DNA from: Chitinophagaceae bacterium
Lineage (GTDB): Bacteria > Bacteroidota > Bacteroidia > Chitinophagales > Chitinophagaceae
Reading direction: 5' to 3'
Assembly: GCA_947483345.1 (NCBI GenBank)
Contig: CANKNL010000018.1
Location: forward strand, 1 to 19,314
Length of the DNA: 19,314 nucleotides
A model generated the notes under the pieces. The model worked only from the letters and a program-made list of their open reading frames with translations. It had not been told where the DNA came from and did no database searches. Positions within the stretch are counted from its first letter, which is position 1. Each line of letters starts with the position of its first letter. The translations under genes and the position numbers were made by a program. Below, in pieces: positions 13,372 to 19,314 of this stretch.

Positions 13372-14235
13372 TTAGTCATCGTCTTTGCCATTTTTCCTGT
13401 CCCTTTCCGGCTTTCGGATATCATCCTCATTGCCACTTTTGTGACAGGAAACACAATTGGTGATATTATAAATCCCTTCTTCATTATGCTTTGACATCAT
13501 GTTGCTTTCTGAATGTTCATGACAGCCGTAACAGGTATAAGAAGTAAACTTATTATTTACATGGCAAGTGTTGCATGATACATGGTGATTTTGGTCGAGC
13601 TGAAAATATGTTGAATGGTTAAAAGTAGAAGGCACCCATTTACTTGTACTATGACATGTAATACAGCCGGTTGTCAATAACGGGTGATAAGAATCTGTTG
13701 GTTTTTGGTGGCAGGAGGTACAGTTGGTTTTATCAACACCCTGTATCATATCATGATCAAATTTGCCTGACAATTTCCAACCTGAACTCATATGACAACT
13801 GCCGCAGTTTGAAGTTAATTGTTTATGCAGATGATCACCAGGCTTGTTATGACAACTGACACAATTAACTAAAATACGTTGAGATAACAGGTCATGCTTA
13901 AAACTACTGATCAGCTTTCCGGGCTTTATGCCTTTATGATCAGTATGACAAGAAGCACATTCCTGATTAGCAAGATGTTGATGGAATAAGGGTTTCATAT
14001 TAGTGCCCGTGGTGTTCATGCCTTGTAAAGTATCTTTACCAATGTCGGACAATTTATGACATGACACACATTTGCTGTTTGATATTCCCGAAAATATCGT
14101 GTGACACAACAGGCATTTATTATTTAAATCCTGATGCCCTTTCACCAATTCCCCCGGATTGATCATGGCATGAGGGAACTGGTAACAAAGCCCCAGGCAT
14201 AAAATTATTATCGCCACAATGATTGCTCTTGTCAT
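13372..14235 (-). CDS. Periplasmic decahaem cytochrome c
   Basis: This 287-residue protein has ten CxxCH haem-binding motifs, with cysteines first at residues 41, 56, 93, 125, 144, 172, 191, 221, 235 and 261, and many extra histidines placed as second ligands. The N-terminal hydrophobic stretch (4-18) is a signal peptide or anchor, so it faces the periplasm. The spacing and the repeated xxCxxCHxxP wording resemble class III / cytochrome c7-type multihaem proteins, which act as electron wires. The C-terminus is highly charged (KPERDRKNGKDDD). It overlaps by 4 bases with the upstream membrane cytochrome b gene, so the two form an electron-transfer unit. The electron acceptor is unknown. Confidence 0.9.
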   Translation of the reverse strand: MTRAIIVAIIILCLGLCYQFPHAMINPGELVKGHQDLNNKCLLCHTIFSGISNSKCVSCHKLSDIGKDTLQGMNTTGTNMKPLFHQHLANQECASCHTDHKGIKPGKLISSFKHDLLSQRILVNCVSCHNKPGDHLHKQLTSNCGSCHMSSGWKLSGKFDHDMIQGVDKTNCTSCHQKPTDSYHPLLTTGCITCHSTSKWVPSTFNHSTYFQLDQNHHVSCNTCHVNNKFTSYTCYGCHEHSESNMMSKHNEEGIYNITNCVSCHKSGNEDDIRKPERDRKNGKDDD

Positions 14236-14804
14236 TTGCTAAACATGATAATGGTGATCAAATGCAACAGTACTAATACGCCTAATAATAAAGTAATGGG
14301 CAAATGAACTATTCGCCACTTTTTCATTAAATCAACGGTAATAGAATCAAAGAATAATATTTTATCTGCTTCTGCTTTACTGCTGCCTGAATTAATTAAT
14401 ACCAGGTTTCTTTCTTTTAAAGATTCATTCGCTTTCTTTAAAATAAATTTACCAACTAACCCACTTCCCACAGTAATTAATAACATGACTATTGCAAGCC
14501 ATGGTAACCATGCATTGAAATGAATACCTGCATGAACAAGCAGCATTATTGAACCAGCCCATGCCAGGTATTCATGCAGCATTAAAAGATTTTTAGGTGA
14601 CCCCGATGCAATTATTTTACGTTTCCTTAAAGAATACATGAACGAGAGGAGAATAACGATAGTACCAACAGTACCCAGATAACGACCAATAAATACTAAA
14701 TCTAACTGGTGAAGAATAAAATCAATTCCAATAGCAATAAAAATCATTAACGCATACCACTGGATAAAGGGTAGAAAATGTTTTACTAGTAATGGCTTTT
14801 TCAT
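14232..14804 (-). CDS. Membrane cytochrome b-like protein with two likely haem sites
   Basis: This 190-residue protein has about five membrane helices. Two of them each carry two histidines 14 residues apart: H77 and H91 (HEYLAWAGSIMLLVHAGIHF) and H167 and H181 (WRIVHLPITLLLGVLVLLHL). This H-x13-H pairing across two helices is the layout of bis-histidine di-haem proteins such as the ferric reductase-like domain and cytochrome b561 relatives. A soluble loop (about 122-155) lies between. It overlaps by 4 bases with the downstream decahaem cytochrome, which suggests that it takes electrons from membrane quinol and passes them to the periplasmic haem protein. This role is inferred from sequence layout. 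Confidence 0.8.
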   Translation of the reverse strand: MKKPLLVKHFLPFIQWYALMIFIAIGIDFILHQLDLVFIGRYLGTVGTIVILLSFMYSLRKRKIIASGSPKNLLMLHEYLAWAGSIMLLVHAGIHFNAWLPWLAIVMLLITVGSGLVGKFILKKANESLKERNLVLINSGSSKAEADKILFFDSITVDLMKKWRIVHLPITLLLGVLVLLHLITIIMFSK

Positions 14805-14815
14805 AGCTGTATACT

Positions 14816-14938
14816 TTAGTCATCTTTTTCTTTATCCCCATTTTGTATTGGTGTAGGAATTGTTGACTTAATTGGAAGTTGTGCTTTTATTAAATGCATG
14901 TTTGTTTTAAACATGGCCATTTTGAGTAAAGGTGCCAT
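14816..14938 (-). CDS. Possible small protein upstream of the cytochrome b gene
   Basis: A 40-residue open frame reads MAPLLKMAMFKTNMHLIKAQ, then a Pro- and Thr-rich part and the charged end NGDKEKDD. It ends 11 bases before the cytochrome b start, so it would be the first gene of that operon. It has no recognisable domain and its coding nature is uncertain; later ATGs (for instance the one starting MHLIKA) are also possible. It may equally be untranslated leader. Confidence 0.3.
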   Translation of the reverse strand: MAPLLKMAMFKTNMHLIKAQLPIKSTIPTPIQNGDKEKDD

Positions 14939-15207
14939 GTAATAATGATAATAAAGATGACGAATGTCATACCTGTGCAACTTTGCTGATTACTGTAAAA
15001 TGCAGCACCCCTAACCGCTCAAGGCCATGACATTTTTGCTTTAGATTTTTGTGGTGATTGGGGTTGCAAAGCGTGGTATTCCAATATAAGTATATGGGTA
15101 AACCTATAGCGAAGCTGATTTTTCTCAAACCAGCTTCATAAAAAATGAGCCCCACATGAATTTATGTATTGAAATCAACTATCCGCTTTTGGAAAATGGA
15201 GAAGCAG
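14939..15207. other. Intergenic region before the cytochrome operon
   Basis: No confident gene was seen; a 62-residue minus-strand frame lacks any coding look. The stretch holds a perfect ATGAC-GAAT-GTCAT palindrome (14957-14970) and an inverted repeat GAAGCTG/CAGCTTC (15111-15117 and 15131-15137, 13-base loop) without a T-run. Confidence 0.4.
14957..14970. promoter_or_regulatory. Perfect palindrome upstream of the cytochrome operon, possible operator
   Basis: ATGAC-GAAT-GTCAT has two 5-base half sites with a 4-base spacer, the geometry of CRP/FNR-family sites (half site-N4-half site). Such a regulator would fit control of an electron-transfer operon by redox state, but nothing else supports it. 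Confidence 0.3.
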
Positions 15208-15963
15208 TTACACCTGTACCGCCACACTATGTACAGCAGCTGCCATTTCCTTAATCAGTTCAGGGTTTTTCTCTATGGCATTGCCTACAACAATTACATC
15301 AGCACCCGCCTTACAATTGAGGTAGGCTTTTTCGGGTTCAATAATACCCCCTCCAATAATTAAAGGCACTTCAATAACGGCAGCCACTTTGGCAATCATC
15401 TCTTCGGTAATGGCACGTTTGGCACCACTGCCGGCATCCATATAAATTAATTTCATACCAAGCATTTCGCCAGCCATGGCTGTACAAACAGCAATCTCAT
15501 TTTTATCGGCAGGTATTGGCAACGCATTGGAGATATACGAAACCGTTGTTGGTGCACCCCCATCAATCACCATATAACCGGTAGGTAAAATCTCAAGTCC
15601 GCTTTGCTTTACAACCGGTGCCGAAACAACATGCTGTCCAATCAACAGATCGGCATTACGGCCACTGATAAGCGATAAATACAATAAGGCATCGGCATAT
15701 TTACTGACCTGGTTAGGACTACCCGGAAAAAGTATGACGGGTATGTTACAACTGCGTTTTATCAACTGCACACAATCATCTAAATAATTGGAAATAACCA
15801 AACTGCCGCCAACCAACAGATAGTCTACGTTGGCACTAATAGCCAGCTCAATTAACGGCTCAAGATTGCGGTCGTTTACCTTATCCGGATCAATTAATAC
15901 GGCAAATGATTTTTTATGCTGCTGCTTTCGCGCTGTTAATGAATGGTAAATCCCTTTGGTCAT
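15208..15963 (-). CDS. Geranylgeranylglyceryl phosphate synthase family protein (PcrB/GGGPS)
   Basis: This 251-residue TIM-barrel enzyme belongs to the GGGPS/PcrB family, which joins glycerol 1-phosphate to a polyprenyl diphosphate to form an archaeal-type ether bond. Family motifs are present in order: FAVLIDPDKV (about 20-29, the Asp that binds substrate), DYLLVGGSLV, PVILFPGSPNQVSKYADALLYLSLISGRN, GYMVIDGGAPTTV, KLIYMDAGSGAKR and VPLIIGGGI with ADVIVVGNAIEKNPE, the phosphate-binding glycines. Bacteroidota are known to have group II enzymes of this kind. The frame is open much further upstream (to 16185), but that would overlap the divergent arfB gene; the ATG at 15963 gives the normal family length. 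It diverges from arfB with 114 bases between starts. Confidence 0.93.
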   Translation of the reverse strand: MTKGIYHSLTARKQQHKKSFAVLIDPDKVNDRNLEPLIELAISANVDYLLVGGSLVISNYLDDCVQLIKRSCNIPVILFPGSPNQVSKYADALLYLSLISGRNADLLIGQHVVSAPVVKQSGLEILPTGYMVIDGGAPTTVSYISNALPIPADKNEIAVCTAMAGEMLGMKLIYMDAGSGAKRAITEEMIAKVAAVIEVPLIIGGGIIEPEKAYLNCKAGADVIVVGNAIEKNPELIKEMAAAVHSVAVQV

Positions 15964-16067
15964 CTCCGCTCTGTTGTTTTCATGCAAAAATGTATAAAAA
16001 TTAGTTCTTATGGAAATATAAGACTTAAATAAAACGGTTAATGCTGCAAATTCGTACATTTTCTGCC

Positions 16068-16075
16068 TAATTTTG
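16068..16075 (+). promoter_or_regulatory. TAATTTTG promoter box directly before arfB
   Basis: This is a perfect TAnnTTTG match ending 2 bases before the first ATG (16078). Transcription should then start near the second ATG (16081), which suggests a leaderless mRNA and that 16081 may be the real start codon. Confidence 0.45.
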
Positions 16076-16077
16076 AC

Positions 16078-16485
16078 ATGATGCTGAATATTAATGACGA
16101 GATTAGGTTTAAAACAGCCAGAAGTGGTGGCAAAGGAGGCCAAAATGTAAATAAAGTGGAGACCATGGTGGAAGGCTACTGGCATATTGCCTCATCGGCA
16201 CTAATTACTGATGAGCAAAAAACAGTATTGTTGCAAAAACTCGGTAATAAAATAAATACAGAAGGATTTTTACTGGTAAAAAGCCAAAAAGACAGGTCGC
16301 AGTTGAGCAATAAGCAGGATGTGATAAAAAAAATGAATGCCCAGGTCATTAAAGCTCTTATTAAGCCTAAACCCCGAAAAGCCACCAAGCCAACAAAAGC
16401 GGCCAAAGAAAAAAGAATAGACCTAAAAAAGAAGATCGGCACACTAAAGGATTTTAGAAAAAAAATAGGCCGCGATATCTGGTAA
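16078..16485 (+). CDS. arfB: Ribosome-rescue peptidyl-tRNA hydrolase ArfB (YaeJ)
   Basis: This 135-residue protein is a short class I release factor homologue. It has the catalytic GGQ motif in ARSGGKGGQNVNKVET (about 14-29), which cleaves the peptide from tRNA, and lacks codon-recognition domains. The C-terminal tail (KPKPRKATKPTKAAKEKRIDLKKKIGTLKDFRKKIG) is long and basic, like the ArfB tail that enters the empty mRNA channel of stalled ribosomes. Length is normal. ATG codons at 16078 and 16081 are adjacent; the promoter box position favours the second. MbnP-like and MbnH-like genes follow 10 bases downstream on the same strand and may be co-transcribed, though the functions are unrelated. 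Confidence 0.93.
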   Translation: MMLNINDEIRFKTARSGGKGGQNVNKVETMVEGYWHIASSALITDEQKTVLLQKLGNKINTEGFLLVKSQKDRSQLSNKQDVIKKMNAQVIKALIKPKPRKATKPTKAAKEKRIDLKKKIGTLKDFRKKIGRDIW

Positions 16486-16495
16486 ATGAACAATT

Positions 16496-17260
16496 ATGAT
16501 AACCAAACTGCTTATCCTGCCTTTATTTTTTGCTGTAACTTTTACTGGTAACAAACAGCAAAACAGCATGGCGGCAGCAGACCATTCCGGTACCCTTAAA
16601 ATTACTTTTATTAATACCGTTAAAGGTGAACCCATTCAATTAAATACCGGTAACTATACAAACCCATTTGCCGAAGTATACAGCATATCTAAATTTAAAT
16701 ACTACATCAGTGATGTTACACTTTCCTCATCCGGTATTAATTTCCGGCAACAGGAAAGTTATCATTTGATTGATGAAAATAATAGCGCTTCTTTAAGTTT
16801 TAGTTTTTCGCTAACAACCAATACCTATCAATCCATCTCTTTTTTGTTGGGCGTTGATAGTATTAAAAATGTTAGTGGTGCACAAACAGGTGACCTCGAT
16901 CCGTTAAACGATATGTTCTGGACCTGGAACAGTGGCTATATCATGGCTAAGATGGAAGGCAAATCATTGCAGTCGAAAGTGGTTAATAATAAAGTTGAAT
17001 TTCATATTGGCGGATTTTCGGGAACACATAATGTGTTGAAAAAACTGCAGTTTAATTTTTCTGCAAACCAAATACTGCAAATTAAAAAAGATGGGCTCAG
17101 CGAAATTATCATACAAGCTGATTTTGATACCTGGTGGCAGAATCCCAATGATATCCGTATAGCCGAAACGCCCATTTGCAGTGTTCCGGGTGCGTTGGCA
17201 AAAAAAATCGCAGACAATTACAGTAACATGTTTACCATAAAAAATGTTATCAATCATTAA
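16496..17260 (+). CDS. MbnP-like periplasmic copper-binding protein
   Basis: This 254-residue secreted protein begins with a signal peptide (MITKLLILPLFFAVTFTG). It has the pattern of the MbnP family: an N-terminal beta-rich part (LKITFINTVKGEPIQLN, FKYYISDVTLSS), the signature GDLDPLNDMFWTWNSGYIMAKMEG (132-155, W142 and W144), and WWQNPNDIRI (213-222). In characterised relatives, the di-haem partner MbnH oxidises a tryptophan of MbnP to kynurenine, which then helps bind copper. The next gene encodes an MbnH-like protein and starts 17 bases before this one ends, so the two are translationally linked. Which tryptophan is modified cannot be told from this sequence alone. Confidence 0.85.
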   Translation: MITKLLILPLFFAVTFTGNKQQNSMAAADHSGTLKITFINTVKGEPIQLNTGNYTNPFAEVYSISKFKYYISDVTLSSSGINFRQQESYHLIDENNSASLSFSFSLTTNTYQSISFLLGVDSIKNVSGAQTGDLDPLNDMFWTWNSGYIMAKMEGKSLQSKVVNNKVEFHIGGFSGTHNVLKKLQFNFSANQILQIKKDGLSEIIIQADFDTWWQNPNDIRIAETPICSVPGALAKKIADNYSNMFTIKNVINH

Positions 17261-18320
17261 ATTGAAATCAAGGATCATCATATGGCTGTGCACGGGTATT
17301 ATACTGTTTATATTTTTGGTGGGAGCCGGAAAAAAAACAAGTATTACACAACAGCTGGATGCCCCTGAAAATCCCATTTATCTGGAATTTAAAATTCCGG
17401 CTGGCTGGCCCAAACCGCCGGCTAATATCTATGCCAATAACCGGTTAACAGAGCAAGGTTTTCAATTGGGGAAAAAATTATTTTACGATGGCCGGCTAAG
17501 TAAAGATGGCCATTTCCCCTGCGCCAGCTGTCATCAACAGTTTGCTGCTTTTGCCAACTACGACCATGATTTCAGCCATGGTTTTAAAGACGCTTTTACC
17601 ACCCGAAATGCACCGGCACTATTTAACCTGGCATGGATGACAAAACTACATTGGGACGGTGGTATAAACCATATTGAGGTACAACCGCTGGGGCCTTTAA
17701 CATCGGTTATTGAAATGGCAGAAACCCTTGATAGCGTATTGTACAAATTAAAAAAAGATAGCGTCTACCCAAAACTCTTTAAGGCTGCTTTTGGAACTAC
17801 AGAAATTAACAGCCAGCGTATGCTGAAGGCAATAGCACAATTTACCGGTTCCATTATATCGGCCAATTCAAAATATGATAAAGTGCAAAGGGGTGAAGCC
17901 AAGTTTACGTTAAGCGAAGAAAATGGTTTTGCCCTTTTTAAAACAAAATGTGCCCCCTGCCATAAAGAACCGCTTTTTACCGACAACAGTTTTAGAAACA
18001 ACGGCCTATCTGTAAATCCTTTTTTAAAAGACTATGGGCGGCAGCGTATAACCAACGATAAAAACGATTCACTTAAATTTAAAGTGCCCAGCCTGCGTAA
18101 TATCATGCTCACGTTTCCATACATGCATGATGGCAGATTGTATTCTTTAAGCGCCGTTATAGATCATTACCGTAGCGGCCTCATCACCACACAACCTACT
18201 TTAGACCCACTGCTGGTAAACCGCATACCCATCAGCAACAACGAAAAAAATGAACTGCTGTATTTTTTAAATACGCTAACCGATACCAGCATGACCAAAG
18301 CGGCCAGGTTTGCCCAATAA
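17244..18320 (+). CDS. MbnH-like di-haem cytochrome c peroxidase
   Basis: This 358-residue protein of the CCP/MauG family has two CxxCH haem sites: CASCH (93-97) in DGHFPCASCHQQFAAF and CAPCH (236-240) in LFKTKCAPCHKEPLFTDNSF. It has the usual GxxLFYDGRLSKDG before the first haem and LRNIMLTFPYMHDGRLYSL (M294, H295) near the C-terminus. An N-terminal membrane segment (about 10-28) puts it in the periplasm. This family uses peroxide-level oxidising power to modify partners or reduce peroxide. Overlap with the MbnP-like gene (17244-17260) points to the MbnH role, oxidation of the partner tryptophan. A plain cytochrome c peroxidase role cannot be excluded. Confidence 0.9.
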   Translation: MLSIIKLKSRIIIWLCTGIILFIFLVGAGKKTSITQQLDAPENPIYLEFKIPAGWPKPPANIYANNRLTEQGFQLGKKLFYDGRLSKDGHFPCASCHQQFAAFANYDHDFSHGFKDAFTTRNAPALFNLAWMTKLHWDGGINHIEVQPLGPLTSVIEMAETLDSVLYKLKKDSVYPKLFKAAFGTTEINSQRMLKAIAQFTGSIISANSKYDKVQRGEAKFTLSEENGFALFKTKCAPCHKEPLFTDNSFRNNGLSVNPFLKDYGRQRITNDKNDSLKFKVPSLRNIMLTFPYMHDGRLYSLSAVIDHYRSGLITTQPTLDPLLVNRIPISNNEKNELLYFLNTLTDTSMTKAARFAQ

Positions 18321-18409
18321 CCGGGTTTTTCTTATACAACAGAGAATAAAAATGGCCAACTGTATTTAAAAATTATAAAGGTAAATTTGAACTTAAATTA
18401 TACAAGCAG

Positions 18410-19314
18410 TTGAGCAGTATTAAAAAATTAGCAGGTCAAACGTTGTGGTATGGTGTACCCACTATTGCCAGCCGCTTTTTGGGCTATTTAATGAATATGG
18501 CATTGCCTTTTTTTATTGCCATGCCCGAAAAAACTGCCGACCTGGTACAGGTGTACACCCTCATTCCTTTTTTAAATGTATTGTATGCCTATGGATTAGA
18601 GACGGCCTATTTCCGTTTTTCTCAAACCCATGATAAGCAAAAACTGTATAACACCCTGTCGCTTTCATTATTATTCAGCAGTTTAATTTTTACTGTTATT
18701 TTATGGCTTAGTAAAGAGGCACTCGTAGAGGCAACCGATCTGCAGCAACATCCCAATTATATGCTTTGGATGATTGCCATTATTGCGGTAGACAATTTAA
18801 ATACATTACCCTTTGCCAAACTACGGCAGGAGAACAGGCCAAAGCGATATGCATTTGCCAGGGTGGCCGGTATTGTTTTAAATGTTTCTGTTGTGATCCT
18901 TTTTCTGGGCGTGATCCCAAAAATATTACAAACAAATCCAGATCATTTTTTAAGCCATATCTATAACAAAGATTTTGGATTGGGCTATTATTTACTTGGC
19001 AATCTCTGCGGGAGTCTGTTTACGTTAGTTGTATTATCCAAAGAGCTTAAACAGATCAGAATTCAATTCGATTTTAAACTTTGGAAAGAAGTGATGCGCT
19101 ATAGTGCACCATTGATCATCGTGGGATTGGGCGGCATGGTGAATGATGTTCTTAGTCGTTTAATTTACCGCCATGTGGTGGATCTGCCGCAAAATCAGGC
19201 CGATCATGAACTGGGTATTTTTGCCAATATTTTCCGCATTGCATTACTCATCACCATCCTGATACAGGCATTTCGTATGGCTGCCGAACCTTTTTTCTTT
19301 AATAAAAGTAAGGA
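18410..19314 (+). CDS. Polysaccharide flippase (MATE/MOP superfamily), partial
   Basis: The first 301 codons of a multi-pass membrane protein run off the right edge. The start is a TTG at 18410, giving MSSIKKLAGQTLWYGVPTIASRF, the typical opening of Bacteroidota lipopolysaccharide/oligosaccharide flippases. The frame is closed by a stop at 18347-18349 and no ATG lies between. Repeated hydrophobic segments and the motif LPFAKLRQENRPKRYAFARV (about 139-158) match this family, and RMAAEPFFFNKSK appears just before the edge. Members move lipid-linked sugars across the inner membrane. It lies about 90 bases downstream of the MbnH-like gene. Conventional gene callers may miss it because of the TTG start and missing end. 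Confidence 0.88.
   Translation, partial: MSSIKKLAGQTLWYGVPTIASRFLGYLMNMALPFFIAMPEKTADLVQVYTLIPFLNVLYAYGLETAYFRFSQTHDKQKLYNTLSLSLLFSSLIFTVILWLSKEALVEATDLQQHPNYMLWMIAIIAVDNLNTLPFAKLRQENRPKRYAFARVAGIVLNVSVVILFLGVIPKILQTNPDHFLSHIYNKDFGLGYYLLGNLCGSLFTLVVLSKELKQIRIQFDFKLWKEVMRYSAPLIIVGLGGMVNDVLSRLIYRHVVDLPQNQADHELGIFANIFRIALLITILIQAFRMAAEPFFFNKSK

Noticed and set aside
14967..15155. Minus-strand 62-residue frame
   Set aside because: No domain, no promoter or conserved start, and it spans an inverted repeat; probably chance.
15964..16185. Longer N-terminus of the GGGPS-family gene
   Set aside because: It would overlap the arfB start and add 74 residues without family resemblance.
1..19314. CRISPR array or regularly spaced repeats
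   Set aside because: The repeats are spaced by gene length, are palindromic over 78-229 bases and have no uniform short spacers; no Cas gene is present.

Overview
The window looks like AT-rich chromosomal DNA of a member of the Bacteroidota, probably near Chitinophagaceae. The reasons are TAnnTTTG-type promoter boxes just before several start codons, little sign of Shine-Dalgarno sites, a bacterial PcrB/GGGPS-family gene, a Bacteroidota-type polysaccharide flippase and several secreted or lipoprotein families typical of that phylum. No rRNA, tRNA or CRISPR array was seen.

Left part (1 to about 6,880): a head-to-tail array of gene cassettes that looks like an integron array, all genes on the plus strand. 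Each gene or gene pair lies between imperfect palindromes of about 78-211 bp with AAC...GTT ends that resemble attC sites. In six cassettes in a row, the 7-10 bases at the 5' end are the reverse complement of the bases at the 3' end of the same cassette, while the motif differs between cassettes. This is what integrase-mediated cassette insertion leaves behind. The cassettes carry a HigBA-like toxin-antitoxin pair, a DUF433/DUF5615 (VapBC-like) pair, a MntA-HepT pair, an agmatine-deiminase-like lipoprotein, a DUF418-like membrane protein and a secreted protein of unknown function. One attC is interrupted by a truncated IS110-family transposase and what may be that element's non-coding end. No integrase gene is present; it would be expected beyond the left edge, or may be absent.

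Middle part (6,880 to 13,370): more disordered. A minus-strand AraC-type regulator and a methyltransferase share a region with a repeated TGCTGTA motif, and a strong terminator ends the pair. Then follow an attC-like site, a truncated cupin gene, a GNAT acetyltransferase, a small membrane protein, another attC-like site, a complete catalase-peroxidase (katG) and a final attC-like palindrome. Core boxes here no longer pair cleanly, so this is probably older, rearranged array.

Right part (13,370 to the end): ordinary chromosome. A minus-strand pair encodes a membrane cytochrome b with two likely haem sites and a periplasmic decahaem cytochrome c. A GGGPS-family gene on the minus strand diverges from arfB (ribosome rescue), followed on the plus strand by an MbnP-like protein, an MbnH-like di-haem peroxidase and a polysaccharide flippase cut by the window edge.
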